DNA of 55,184 nucleotides from Rubrivivax sp. (GTDB taxonomy: Bacteria; Pseudomonadota; Gammaproteobacteria; Burkholderiales; Burkholderiaceae_C): positions 1 to 55,184 of the forward strand of contig JAHECD010000019.1 of NCBI GenBank assembly GCA_024641945.1. The letters are read 5' to 3'. Position 1 is the stretch's first letter. The number at the start of each line of letters is the position of its first letter. Below are positions 26,842-33,274 of this stretch, in pieces. The translations under genes were made by a program, and so were the position numbers. The notes under the pieces were generated by a model that was not told where the DNA came from, searched no databases, and saw only the letters and a program-made list of their open reading frames with translations.

Positions 26842-27377
26842 TCCGTGGCCACCGATTCGGTCATCGTGGGCTTGCCCGTCAGCGCGAGCCACACCAGATG
26901 CAGGCCGGCGTGTGTGCAGCCGACGCCGACCGCGACGATGAACCAGGCCGCACTGGCTTCCATCGAGGCCATCTTCTCGTCCCACTGGTCGATGGCGACG
27001 ACGGCCGATTGCCAGGCCACCAGCGCCATCATCGCGGCAGCGAGGGCGGCCATGGCGCGCGCCAGCACGTTCTGCAGCGTTGCGGGCATGCGAGCGACCA
27101 GCAGTTCCATGCCGATGTGCGCACCAAGCCGGATGCCCAGCGGAATGCCGAGGAAGATCGACCAGACGAAGGTCAACCGCGACAGTTCGTCGGCAAAGCC
27201 GAGCGAATTGTTCAGGCCGTAGCGCAGCGCGACCTGGAGCGAGACCACGACCACCATCGCCCCGAGCATCACGACGATGGCCCAGCCGGCGGCGGTATCC
27301 AGCGCGTGCAGCAGCAGCGCCATCGGCCGCAGCGGGCCGCGATGGTCAGTCAAGTTCAATGGTAGGAGACGGCTCAT
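26838..27377 (-). CDS. TRAP transporter small permease (DctQ), second system
   Basis: This 179-residue protein has four hydrophobic segments. The DctQ motif V-S-L-Q-V-A-L-R-Y near residue 47 is followed by D-E-L-S-R-L-T-F-V-W and G-I-P-L-G-I-R-L-G-A-H-I-G-M-E. The ATG at 27377 is preferred because a GAGGGG ribosome site lies just upstream; an ATG at 27323 would give a more compact N-terminus and cannot be excluded. A 100-base gap separates it from the binding-protein gene. Confidence 0.88.
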   Translation of the reverse strand: MSRLLPLNLTDHRGPLRPMALLLHALDTAAGWAIVVMLGAMVVVVSLQVALRYGLNNSLGFADELSRLTFVWSIFLGIPLGIRLGAHIGMELLVARMPATLQNVLARAMAALAAAMMALVAWQSAVVAIDQWDEKMASMEASAAWFIVAVGVGCTHAGLHLVWLALTGKPTMTESVATE

Positions 27378-27399
27378 GACTACCCCTCGTCCGGCGAGC

Positions 27400-27441
27400 A
27401 CGCCGGCCGATCCCGCGGGGGGATGCGGGCCGGCTTGGGAG
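27400..27441 (-). other. GC-rich hairpin between dctP and dctQ of the second TRAP system
   Basis: An interrupted inverted repeat pairs GCCGGCC and CCCGC on one side with GCGGG and CCGGC on the other. There is no T-tract after it on the minus strand. Such structures between a binding-protein gene and membrane-subunit genes often protect the upstream message and lower downstream expression. That role is inferred only from position. Confidence 0.35.
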
Positions 27442-27480
27442 CGGCCCGGCGCTCGGTCCGCAACGCCACGGTGGCCATGT

Positions 27481-28485
27481 TCAGCTGCCCGAGGCCTTCT
27501 TCACCTCGGCCAGCACGCTGTCCACCAGGTCCGCGCCGACGCGCTTCTTGATGTCTTCCACCACGCCGGCCGTGGCCTTGCGCATGGCCTCGCGCTCGGA
27601 CGCCGGCATCGGGTCGTACTGCATGCCCTTCTTCTGCAGTTCGGCCAGGGCGGCGACGTCGGCCTTCGCGGCGGCGTCTCGCTGGTTGGCCACGGCCTTG
27701 TCCATCGCGGCGCGGATCACTTTCTGGTGCTCGGGCGCCAACGCCTGGAACTTCTTGCGGTTGGCGACGACCGCGATGAAGTCGAAGAAGTGCGCCGTGT
27801 TGGACAGGTACTTCTGCACCTCGAAGAAGCGGCTGTCGTAGATCAGGTTGTACGGGTTCTCGTGGCCGTCGATGACCTTCTGCTCCATCGCCGAGTAGAC
27901 CTCCTTGATGTCCATCGACAGCGCGTTGGCGCCGAGCGCGCGAAACGTCGCGAGGTGCGTCTCATTCGGCTGCAGGCGGATCTTCAGGCCCTTCAGGTCG
28001 GCCATGGTCTTGATCGGCCGCACGCTGTTGGTGACCTGGCGCGAACCGAGTTCCATGAACCCGAGTGCAATGAAGCCCTTGTCCTCCAGCTTCTTGTCGA
28101 GCAGGTCGCCGATCGGGCCGTCCATCACCTTGTAGGCGACCTCGCGGTTCGGGAACAGGAACGGCAGGCTCACCGCTTCGAGTTCCGGCACGGTGCGCGA
28201 CAGGAAGGCCATGCCGACCCAAGTCATCATGATCGTGCCGGCGCGGGTCTGGGTGACGTTCTCCTGCGCGCCGCCGAGCTGCATGTTCGGGAAGGTCTCG
28301 ACGATGACCTTGCCGCCGGTGCCGGCCTCGACGTCCTTCTTGAACTGCTCGATCGCGATCGAGGAGCTGTGTTTGTCGCTGAAGTTGCCGGCGATGCGGA
28401 TGCGCTCCTGTGCCCAGGCGCCGGCAGTGGCGGTGAGCGTGAGAGCGGCGGCGACGGCGAGTCGGCGGATCCAAGGCTGGTTCAT
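27481..28485 (-). CDS. TRAP transporter substrate-binding protein (DctP), second system
   Basis: This is a 334-residue periplasmic binding protein and the first gene of the twelve-gene minus-strand operon. The signal peptide spans ~1-26 (ending A-W-A before Q-E). Typical DctP features are V-E-T-F-P-N-M-Q-L-G-G near residue 60, P-F-L-F-P-N-R-E-V-A near 105, and V-R-P-I-K-T-M-A-D-L-K-G-L-K-I-R-L-Q near 160 with the carboxylate-binding Arg. It has no cysteines in the mature part that I could find, unlike the other DctP here. Its start is 52 bases from the nearest TTG-N4-CAA operator, so this promoter is probably controlled by the divergent GntR protein. Confidence 0.94.
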   Translation of the reverse strand: MNQPWIRRLAVAAALTLTATAGAWAQERIRIAGNFSDKHSSSIAIEQFKKDVEAGTGGKVIVETFPNMQLGGAQENVTQTRAGTIMMTWVGMAFLSRTVPELEAVSLPFLFPNREVAYKVMDGPIGDLLDKKLEDKGFIALGFMELGSRQVTNSVRPIKTMADLKGLKIRLQPNETHLATFRALGANALSMDIKEVYSAMEQKVIDGHENPYNLIYDSRFFEVQKYLSNTAHFFDFIAVVANRKKFQALAPEHQKVIRAAMDKAVANQRDAAAKADVAALAELQKKGMQYDPMPASEREAMRKATAGVVEDIKKRVGADLVDSVLAEVKKASGS

Positions 28486-28536
28486 GAGGTAGCTCCTGCG
28501 GGGGTGGTCACAATCAAGTGCGTGGAGGATAGTAAA

Positions 28537-28569
28537 TTGAATACAAAAGATCAAGCTGATTGCATCCAA
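28537..28569. promoter_or_regulatory. Operator pair (TTG-N4-CAA) of the dctP-side promoter
   Basis: TTGAATACAA at 28537-28546 and TTGCATCCAA at 28560-28569 are 23 bases apart, so they fall on about the same DNA face. Short palindromes of this kind are typical targets of FadR-subfamily GntR regulators. They lie 52-84 bases before the dctP ATG, where they would overlap a promoter and give repression. Confidence 0.55.
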
Positions 28570-28761
28570 AAAGATTCGGGTGTTCCCCAATGTCTATCAT
28601 CAGCCGGCAGGCTGGATGAACGGGAGTAACTTTGCAAGATCCAGGCCATAAAGAAATTGCACACAATGGTGCATGGGTGGCAACACCTTGTTGTTTCTGA
28701 ATAAATAGAGCATGGCCGTGCTTGCCAATGGGGCAGGCATAGCGGTACATTGACCATGTGA

Positions 28762-28793
28762 TTGGATGCAAAGTGAAAAATAGTCGTATCCAA
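28762..28793. promoter_or_regulatory. Operator pair (TTG-N4-CAA-like) of the regulator-side promoter
   Basis: TTGGATGCAA at 28762-28771 is the exact reverse complement of the site at 28560-28569. TCGTATCCAA at 28784-28793 is a one-base variant, 22 bases further on. The spacing repeats that of the other pair. The last site ends 3 bases before the regulator ATG, so binding there would give autorepression. Confidence 0.55.
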
Positions 28794-28796
28794 AAG

Positions 28797-29567
28797 ATGA
28801 ATACTGAGTTGACATCGCCTGGCGCTGGAGATCGTCCTGGGCGCGTGCGGGCGTCCGAACCGTTGGACCTCGGGAGCGTCGCGGTGATTCGGCAGAAGGC
28901 GCCGAGCGTCGATGCCATCCACCAGCGGGTCGTGCTGGCCATCGTCGAGCACCGCCTGCCGCCCGGCACCAAGCTGGGCGAGGAGCGGCTGGCCAAGGTC
29001 TTCGGCGTCAGCCGCACGCAGATCCGCCAGGTCATCGAGCGGCTCGCGCACGACAGCATCGTCACGGTGCAACCGAATCGCGGCGCCTTCGTCAGCAGCC
29101 CGACCGTCGACGAGGCGCGCGAGGTCTTCGCGGCACGGCGCCTGATCGAGCCCGATCTCGTGCGCCGCGCGTCCGCGCTGGCCACGGCGGCCGACATCAG
29201 ACGGCTTCGCGATCACGTGGCGCAGGAGTCGGCGGCACGCGAGGCGAACGAGAAGCGGGCCATCATCCGGCTCTCTGGCGAGTTCCATCAGATCATTGCC
29301 GATATCGCCGGCAACCGGTTCCTCGCGCGCACGATGCGCGAACTGGAGACGCTGACCTGCCTGGTCATCATCCTGTACGACGCCCCCAATGTGCCTGCAT
29401 GCCCGTACCACGAGCACAGCGATCTGGTCGACGCGATCGAGGCCCGGCAGGCCGACCGCTCGGCCGCGCTGATGGTCGAACACCTGCGCCACGTCGAAGC
29501 GTCGCTCGACTTCGAGCGTGGCGACGACGGCGAGGTCGATTTCGAAGCGGTGTTCGCCGCGCCCTGA
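28797..29567 (+). CDS. GntR family transcriptional regulator, FadR/FCD subfamily
   Basis: This is a 256-residue DNA-binding regulator. The winged helix-turn-helix (about residues 30-100) has K-L-G-E-E-R-L-A-K-V-F-G-V-S-R-T-Q-I-R-Q-V-I-E-R-L. The all-helical FCD ligand domain follows, with F-H-Q-I-I-A-D-I-A-G-N and H-S-D-L-V-D-A-I-E-A-R-Q-A-D; such domains usually bind a metal and a carboxylate effector. The ATG at 28797 is chosen because the longer frame from the GTG at 28758 would run through the operator pair. It is divergent from the TRAP/hydantoinase operon, whose substrate or an intermediate is the likely inducer. Confidence 0.92.
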   Translation: MNTELTSPGAGDRPGRVRASEPLDLGSVAVIRQKAPSVDAIHQRVVLAIVEHRLPPGTKLGEERLAKVFGVSRTQIRQVIERLAHDSIVTVQPNRGAFVSSPTVDEAREVFAARRLIEPDLVRRASALATAADIRRLRDHVAQESAAREANEKRAIIRLSGEFHQIIADIAGNRFLARTMRELETLTCLVIILYDAPNVPACPYHEHSDLVDAIEARQADRSAALMVEHLRHVEASLDFERGDDGEVDFEAVFAAP

Positions 29568-29586
29568 GTCCTGCCTGGAGGCCTGA

Positions 29587-30339
29587 ATGCGCTTGCTCGT
29601 CGTCAATGCCAACACCTCGGAAATCGTGACCGGCAAGGTTGCCGCGCAGGCGCGCGCCAGCACCTCGACAGGCACCGACATCGTTCCGGTGACGGGCACC
29701 TTCGGTGCGCGCGTGATCGGCACGCGGGCCGAGAACGCGATCGGCGAACACTCGGTGATCGATCTCGTGGCGCGCCATGCCGGCGGCTGCGATGCGGTGG
29801 TGATCGCCGTGTCTTACGACACCGGGTTGCGTGCGGCGCGCGAGCTGCTTCCAGTGCCGGTGGTCGGCATGACCGAGGCGGGCCTGCTGACGGCCTGCAT
29901 GCTGGGCGGACGCATCGGCGTCGTGGTGTTCGGCCGGCGCGTGCTGCCGATGTACCAGGAGCTGGTGGCGTCCTACGGCTTGAGTGCACGCATCGCCGGC
30001 TGGCGGGTGCTGGAGAGCACCGCGCCCTATACGCAGGACACGCACGACGCGCTCGACCGCGAGATCGAGGCCACGGCGTGCGATCTGGTCGAAAAGGACA
30101 TGGCCGAGGTCGTGGTGCTCACCGGAGCGGTGATGGCCGGCGTGCCGGCACGCGTGCAGACGGCCGTGCCGGTGCCGGTGGTCGACTGCATCGCCTGTGC
30201 GGTGCGCCAGGCCGAACTGCTGGTGCAACTGAACCTGCCCAAACCGACGGCCGGCAGCTATGCCCTGCCGTCCGCGCGCGAGATGGTCGGCGTCGACCCG
30301 GCCATCGCGGCCCGGTTCGCCGCTCGCTCGCCCGGCTGA
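29587..30339 (+). CDS. Second Asp/Glu/hydantoin racemase homologue lacking both catalytic cysteines
   Basis: This 250-residue protein starts with V-N-A-N-T-S, as in the hydantoin racemase family. At the first catalytic place it reads V-I-A-V-S-Y-D-T-G (Cys to Val, near residue 77), and at the second V-L-T-G-A-V-M-A-G (Cys to Gly, near 180). Other family landmarks (G-M-T-E-A near 98, V-P-V-V-D-C-I near 198) are intact, so it is not a decaying gene. It lies 19 bases after the GntR gene and 38 bases before a PuuE-like gene on the same strand. Like the homologue at 16806-17549, it shares Gly at the second site, which suggests a distinct cysteine-free subfamily. Confidence 0.85.
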   Translation: MRLLVVNANTSEIVTGKVAAQARASTSTGTDIVPVTGTFGARVIGTRAENAIGEHSVIDLVARHAGGCDAVVIAVSYDTGLRAARELLPVPVVGMTEAGLLTACMLGGRIGVVVFGRRVLPMYQELVASYGLSARIAGWRVLESTAPYTQDTHDALDREIEATACDLVEKDMAEVVVLTGAVMAGVPARVQTAVPVPVVDCIACAVRQAELLVQLNLPKPTAGSYALPSAREMVGVDPAIAARFAARSPG

Positions 30340-30377
30340 TTCGCGGCCTCGACAAAGTGCACCGACGGAGACTCTGC

Positions 30378-31280
30378 ATGCTGCGCAGCCACGGCCGCTT
30401 CGACTACTCCCCCATCGTCGCGCGCCCGCAGGGGTGCTGGCCCGGCGGCAGCAGGCTGGCCGTGTACATCGCGCTGAATCTCGAGCAATACGCCTTCGGC
30501 GAAGGATTGGTCGAGGACCTCGTGCCCGGCATTCCGGCGCCGGACGTGTTGAACAATTCCTGGCGCGAGTACGGCAACCGCGTCGGCGCCTGGCGCCTGC
30601 ACACCATGTTCGAGCAATTGGCGCTGCCGGTCACGCTGCTGATCAACACCGAGCTGTACGACGTCGCGCCGCAGCTGATCACGGCGTTCCGCGCTCGCGG
30701 CGACGAAATCGCGTCACATGGCCGCACGAACTCCGAACACCAGGCGGCTTTGCCCGAGGCCGAGGAACGTGCGCTGATCGAGCAGGTCACCGAGACCATC
30801 GCGCGACATGAAGGGCGGCCGCCGGCCGGCTGGCTGAGCCCGTGGATCGCCGAGACCGAACGTACCCCCGACCTGCTGCACGAGGCCGGCTACCGCTACG
30901 TGCTCGACTGGTGCATGGACGATCAGCCGGTGTGGCTGCGCACCCGCACGGGCGGCCTGCTCGCCGTGCCGTATCCGCAGGAGCTGAACGACAGCGCCGC
31001 GATCATCGGCCGGCAGGTCGGGGCGGCGGAGTTCGCCGACATGATCGTCGACCAGTTCGAGGAGATGCTGCGCCAGTCGCAGGAGCAGCCGCAGGCGCTC
31101 GTGATGGGCATTGCGCTGCACGCGATGATCGCCGGCCAGCCTTTCCGCCTGCGCCACCTGCGGCGCGCGTTGCAGCACATTGCCACCCGGCACACGCAGT
31201 GCTGGTTGACGACGGCCGGGGCCATCGCCGAGCAGTCCGCGCATGCGATGGGCGGCCCCGAGTCGGCCGCCGCACGGTAA
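30378..31280 (+). CDS. Polysaccharide deacetylase family protein, PuuE (allantoinase)-like
   Basis: This 300-residue protein has the NodB-homology fold. The start W-P-G-G-S-R-L-A-V-Y-I-A-L-N-L-E near residue 21 is the entry seen in the PuuE group, metal-independent cyclic-amide hydrolases such as allantoinase. The family's G-D-E-I-A-S-H-G-R-T-N-S-E-H block is near residue 112. A later P-A-G-W-L-S-P-W-I-A-E-T motif near 155 and a conserved A-L-H-A-M-I-A-G block near 250 fit the same group. It has no signal peptide, so it works in the cytoplasm on a small molecule rather than on cell-wall sugars. With a hydantoinase in the same locus, two different ring-opening enzymes are present. Confidence 0.87.
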   Translation: MLRSHGRFDYSPIVARPQGCWPGGSRLAVYIALNLEQYAFGEGLVEDLVPGIPAPDVLNNSWREYGNRVGAWRLHTMFEQLALPVTLLINTELYDVAPQLITAFRARGDEIASHGRTNSEHQAALPEAEERALIEQVTETIARHEGRPPAGWLSPWIAETERTPDLLHEAGYRYVLDWCMDDQPVWLRTRTGGLLAVPYPQELNDSAAIIGRQVGAAEFADMIVDQFEEMLRQSQEQPQALVMGIALHAMIAGQPFRLRHLRRALQHIATRHTQCWLTTAGAIAEQSAHAMGGPESAAAR

Positions 31281-31309
31281 GACCGCGCCCGGCGCCGCCG
31301 CAAGGCGCC

Positions 31310-32998
31310 TTACTGGATGTAGTACAGCAGCAGGTATCCGAGCAGGACGACGACCACCGACAGCGCCATCGACGCGGTGGGCCACGTGCGGGCGAGGCGG
31401 CTGTCGGGGCCGTGGTGGCGCTCGGCCGACGCCAGCACGCGCGACACCGCTGCCGACCATGCTGCGCCGAAGCCGCGCTGAAAACCGCCGATCGCTCGTG
31501 CCCCCACGGCCGCGACGGCGGGGCCCAGCTTGCGCCAGAACCAGTCGGTGTCGAGCGTGATGGTCGGCGTGCGCTTGAGGTACGGCAGCATCACGAAGAA
31601 GGCCAGCCCCGAGAACAGCAGCAACTGCACCTGCGTGAGCACGTGGGCCCAGGTGTACGGCACGAACGTCACCGGGTAGGGCAGCAGGGCATACAGCGGC
31701 TCGGACCAGATGCCGATGCCGATGCACAGGGTCGCGAAGAAGACCATCGCCCAGCGCATCGATGCCGGCGGCTCGGCCGGCCGCAGCCCGGAGTCCTTCT
31801 GGAAGAAGACGAACCACGGGAACTTGATGCCCGCGTGCAGGAAGACACCCGCAGACGCCGCCACCAGCAGCAGCCAGACCGTCAGCAGGTGGCCGTCGAT
31901 GGCGGCCTGCGTGACCATCGACTTCGAGACGAATCCCGACGTCAGCGGGAATGCCGAGATCGCCAGGGCCCCGATGGTCCCGCACACGGTAGTCAACGGC
32001 ATGGTGTGGAACAGGCCGCCGAGTTCGGAGCACTTTCGCCGGTCGGTCATCAGCATCACCGAGCCGGCCGACATCAGCAGCAGCGCCTTGTAGATGATGT
32101 GCGTGAAGGCGTGCGCAGCGGCCCCGTTGAGCGCCATCTCGGTGCCGATGCCGATGCCGGCGATCATGAACCCCACCTGGTTGATGATCGAGTAGGCGAG
32201 GATTCGCCGCATGTCGTTCTCGAGCAGCGCATAGACGATGCCGTAGAAGACCATGAACAGCCCGACCCAGACCAGCAGCTCGGTGCCGGGGAAGCCGCGG
32301 ATCAGCACGTACACCGCCGTCTTGGTGGTGAAGGCGGACAGAAAGACGGTGCCGCTCCACGACGCCTCGGGGTAGGCGTCGGGCAGCCAGGCCGACAGCG
32401 GCGGCGCACCGGCATTGACGAGGAACCCGATCAGGATCAGCCAGTGCGCGATCGAATCGGGCGCCATGCGGGTGAAGGCCACGCTGCCGGTGCCCACGAT
32501 GTGGCCGGTGATGCCGGCGAACAGCACTACACCGCCGAGCAGGTGGATCATCAGATATCGGCGCGCGGCGCGGTACGACGCCTCGCCGCCGGCGCTCCAG
32601 AGCACGAGCGTGGAGCCCACGGCCATCAGCTCCCAGAAGGCGAAGACCGTGACCAGGTCGCCGGCCAACGCGACACCGATCGCCGAGCCGGCATAGACGA
32701 AGGCGGCCGGCACCTCGACGCGGCTCTTCTGGCCCAGTGCGAACAGCCCGCCACCCACGGCCATCAGCGCGAAGATCGTCGCGAACAGCCGCGACAGCTT
32801 GTCGCCCTGCAGCGGCGCCAGCGTGTAGTCGAGCCAGTGGACCTGCCACGCCGGGCCGTCCGGCACCTGCCACACCAGCGCCAGCGCCACGAGCGGCAGC
32901 GCCAGCACGGCCACCGTGCGCAGGCCGCCGCGAAGGAAAGGCAGCACGAGGGCGCCGAGGATCAGCACCAGCCCGGGGTGCAGCACGTAGTCAGTCAT
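31310..32998 (-). CDS. Mrp/MBH-like antiporter ND-type subunit (third D subunit, 562 aa)
   Basis: This is a 562-residue inner-membrane protein with about 15 hydrophobic segments, related to MrpD and to NuoL/M/N of complex I. The proton-channel signature is present: a Glu in F-A-F-W-E-L-M-A-V near residue 125, a Lys in T-T-K-T-A-V-Y near 225, and H-A-F-T-H-I-I-Y-K-A-L-L-L near 283. A long loop after residue 490 makes it larger than the other two D subunits. It is the last gene of the antiporter operon and converges on the PuuE-like gene, with a small GGCGCC hairpin (31291-31309) between them. Confidence 0.88.
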   Translation of the reverse strand: MTDYVLHPGLVLILGALVLPFLRGGLRTVAVLALPLVALALVWQVPDGPAWQVHWLDYTLAPLQGDKLSRLFATIFALMAVGGGLFALGQKSRVEVPAAFVYAGSAIGVALAGDLVTVFAFWELMAVGSTLVLWSAGGEASYRAARRYLMIHLLGGVVLFAGITGHIVGTGSVAFTRMAPDSIAHWLILIGFLVNAGAPPLSAWLPDAYPEASWSGTVFLSAFTTKTAVYVLIRGFPGTELLVWVGLFMVFYGIVYALLENDMRRILAYSIINQVGFMIAGIGIGTEMALNGAAAHAFTHIIYKALLLMSAGSVMLMTDRRKCSELGGLFHTMPLTTVCGTIGALAISAFPLTSGFVSKSMVTQAAIDGHLLTVWLLLVAASAGVFLHAGIKFPWFVFFQKDSGLRPAEPPASMRWAMVFFATLCIGIGIWSEPLYALLPYPVTFVPYTWAHVLTQVQLLLFSGLAFFVMLPYLKRTPTITLDTDWFWRKLGPAVAAVGARAIGGFQRGFGAAWSAAVSRVLASAERHHGPDSRLARTWPTASMALSVVVVLLGYLLLYYIQ

Positions 32999-33272
32999 CG
33001 TGCGGGCCGCGCTCGTAGTAGGTGTCGGGGCGCTTCAGCAACAAGGCCAGCCCCTTGGCAACGGCAATCATCGCGGCGCACGCGCCGAACCCGAACCAGG
33101 CGTTGAAGGCGAAGATGGACTCGACCTCGAAATGCGGGTGCAGATGCACGGCCAACTCGGCCAGCACCGTCACGGCGAGCACCGCGATGAAGGCGCGGTA
33201 CAGCAGCCGCACATGGTGCGGGTCATCGAGCCAGTGGGGCCGTTGGGATTTGGAATCGGTGGGTCGGTCCAT
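32991..33272 (-). CDS. Small membrane protein of unknown function inside the antiporter operon
   Basis: This 93-residue protein has two predicted membrane helices (about residues 25-48 and 58-78) and charged ends. The ATG at 33272 is preferred over a TTG at 33278 because GGAGG lies 6-10 bases upstream. It overlaps the next gene by eight bases and abuts the previous one, so it is embedded in the operon. I do not recognise it as any of the Mrp A-G subunits. It may be an accessory subunit tied to the third D protein. Confidence 0.75.
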   Translation of the reverse strand: MDRPTDSKSQRPHWLDDPHHVRLLYRAFIAVLAVTVLAELAVHLHPHFEVESIFAFNAWFGFGACAAMIAVAKGLALLLKRPDTYYERGPHDD

Positions 33273-33274
33273 CG

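Larger units (their letters stand above)
28486..28796. promoter_or_regulatory. Divergent promoter region between the TRAP/hydantoinase operon and its GntR regulator
   Basis: This 311-base gap has no gene that I can support and is strikingly AT-rich against its surroundings. It carries two pairs of TTG-N4-CAA-like elements, one pair near each divergent start (listed separately). The middle part holds an inverted repeat TGCAC-N6-GTGCA (28658-28673) that might be an additional site. Promoter elements for both directions must lie here, but I could not settle -10 and -35 boxes with confidence. Confidence 0.6.

Noticed and set aside
28758..28796. Longer N-terminus of the GntR regulator from a GTG at 28758
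   Set aside because: It would translate through two operator-like sites and adds residues with no family similarity. The ATG at 28797 fits better.
31291..31309. GGCGCC hairpin between the PuuE-like and antiporter genes as a terminator
   Set aside because: The stem is only six bases and there is no T-tract on either side. It is too weak to call.
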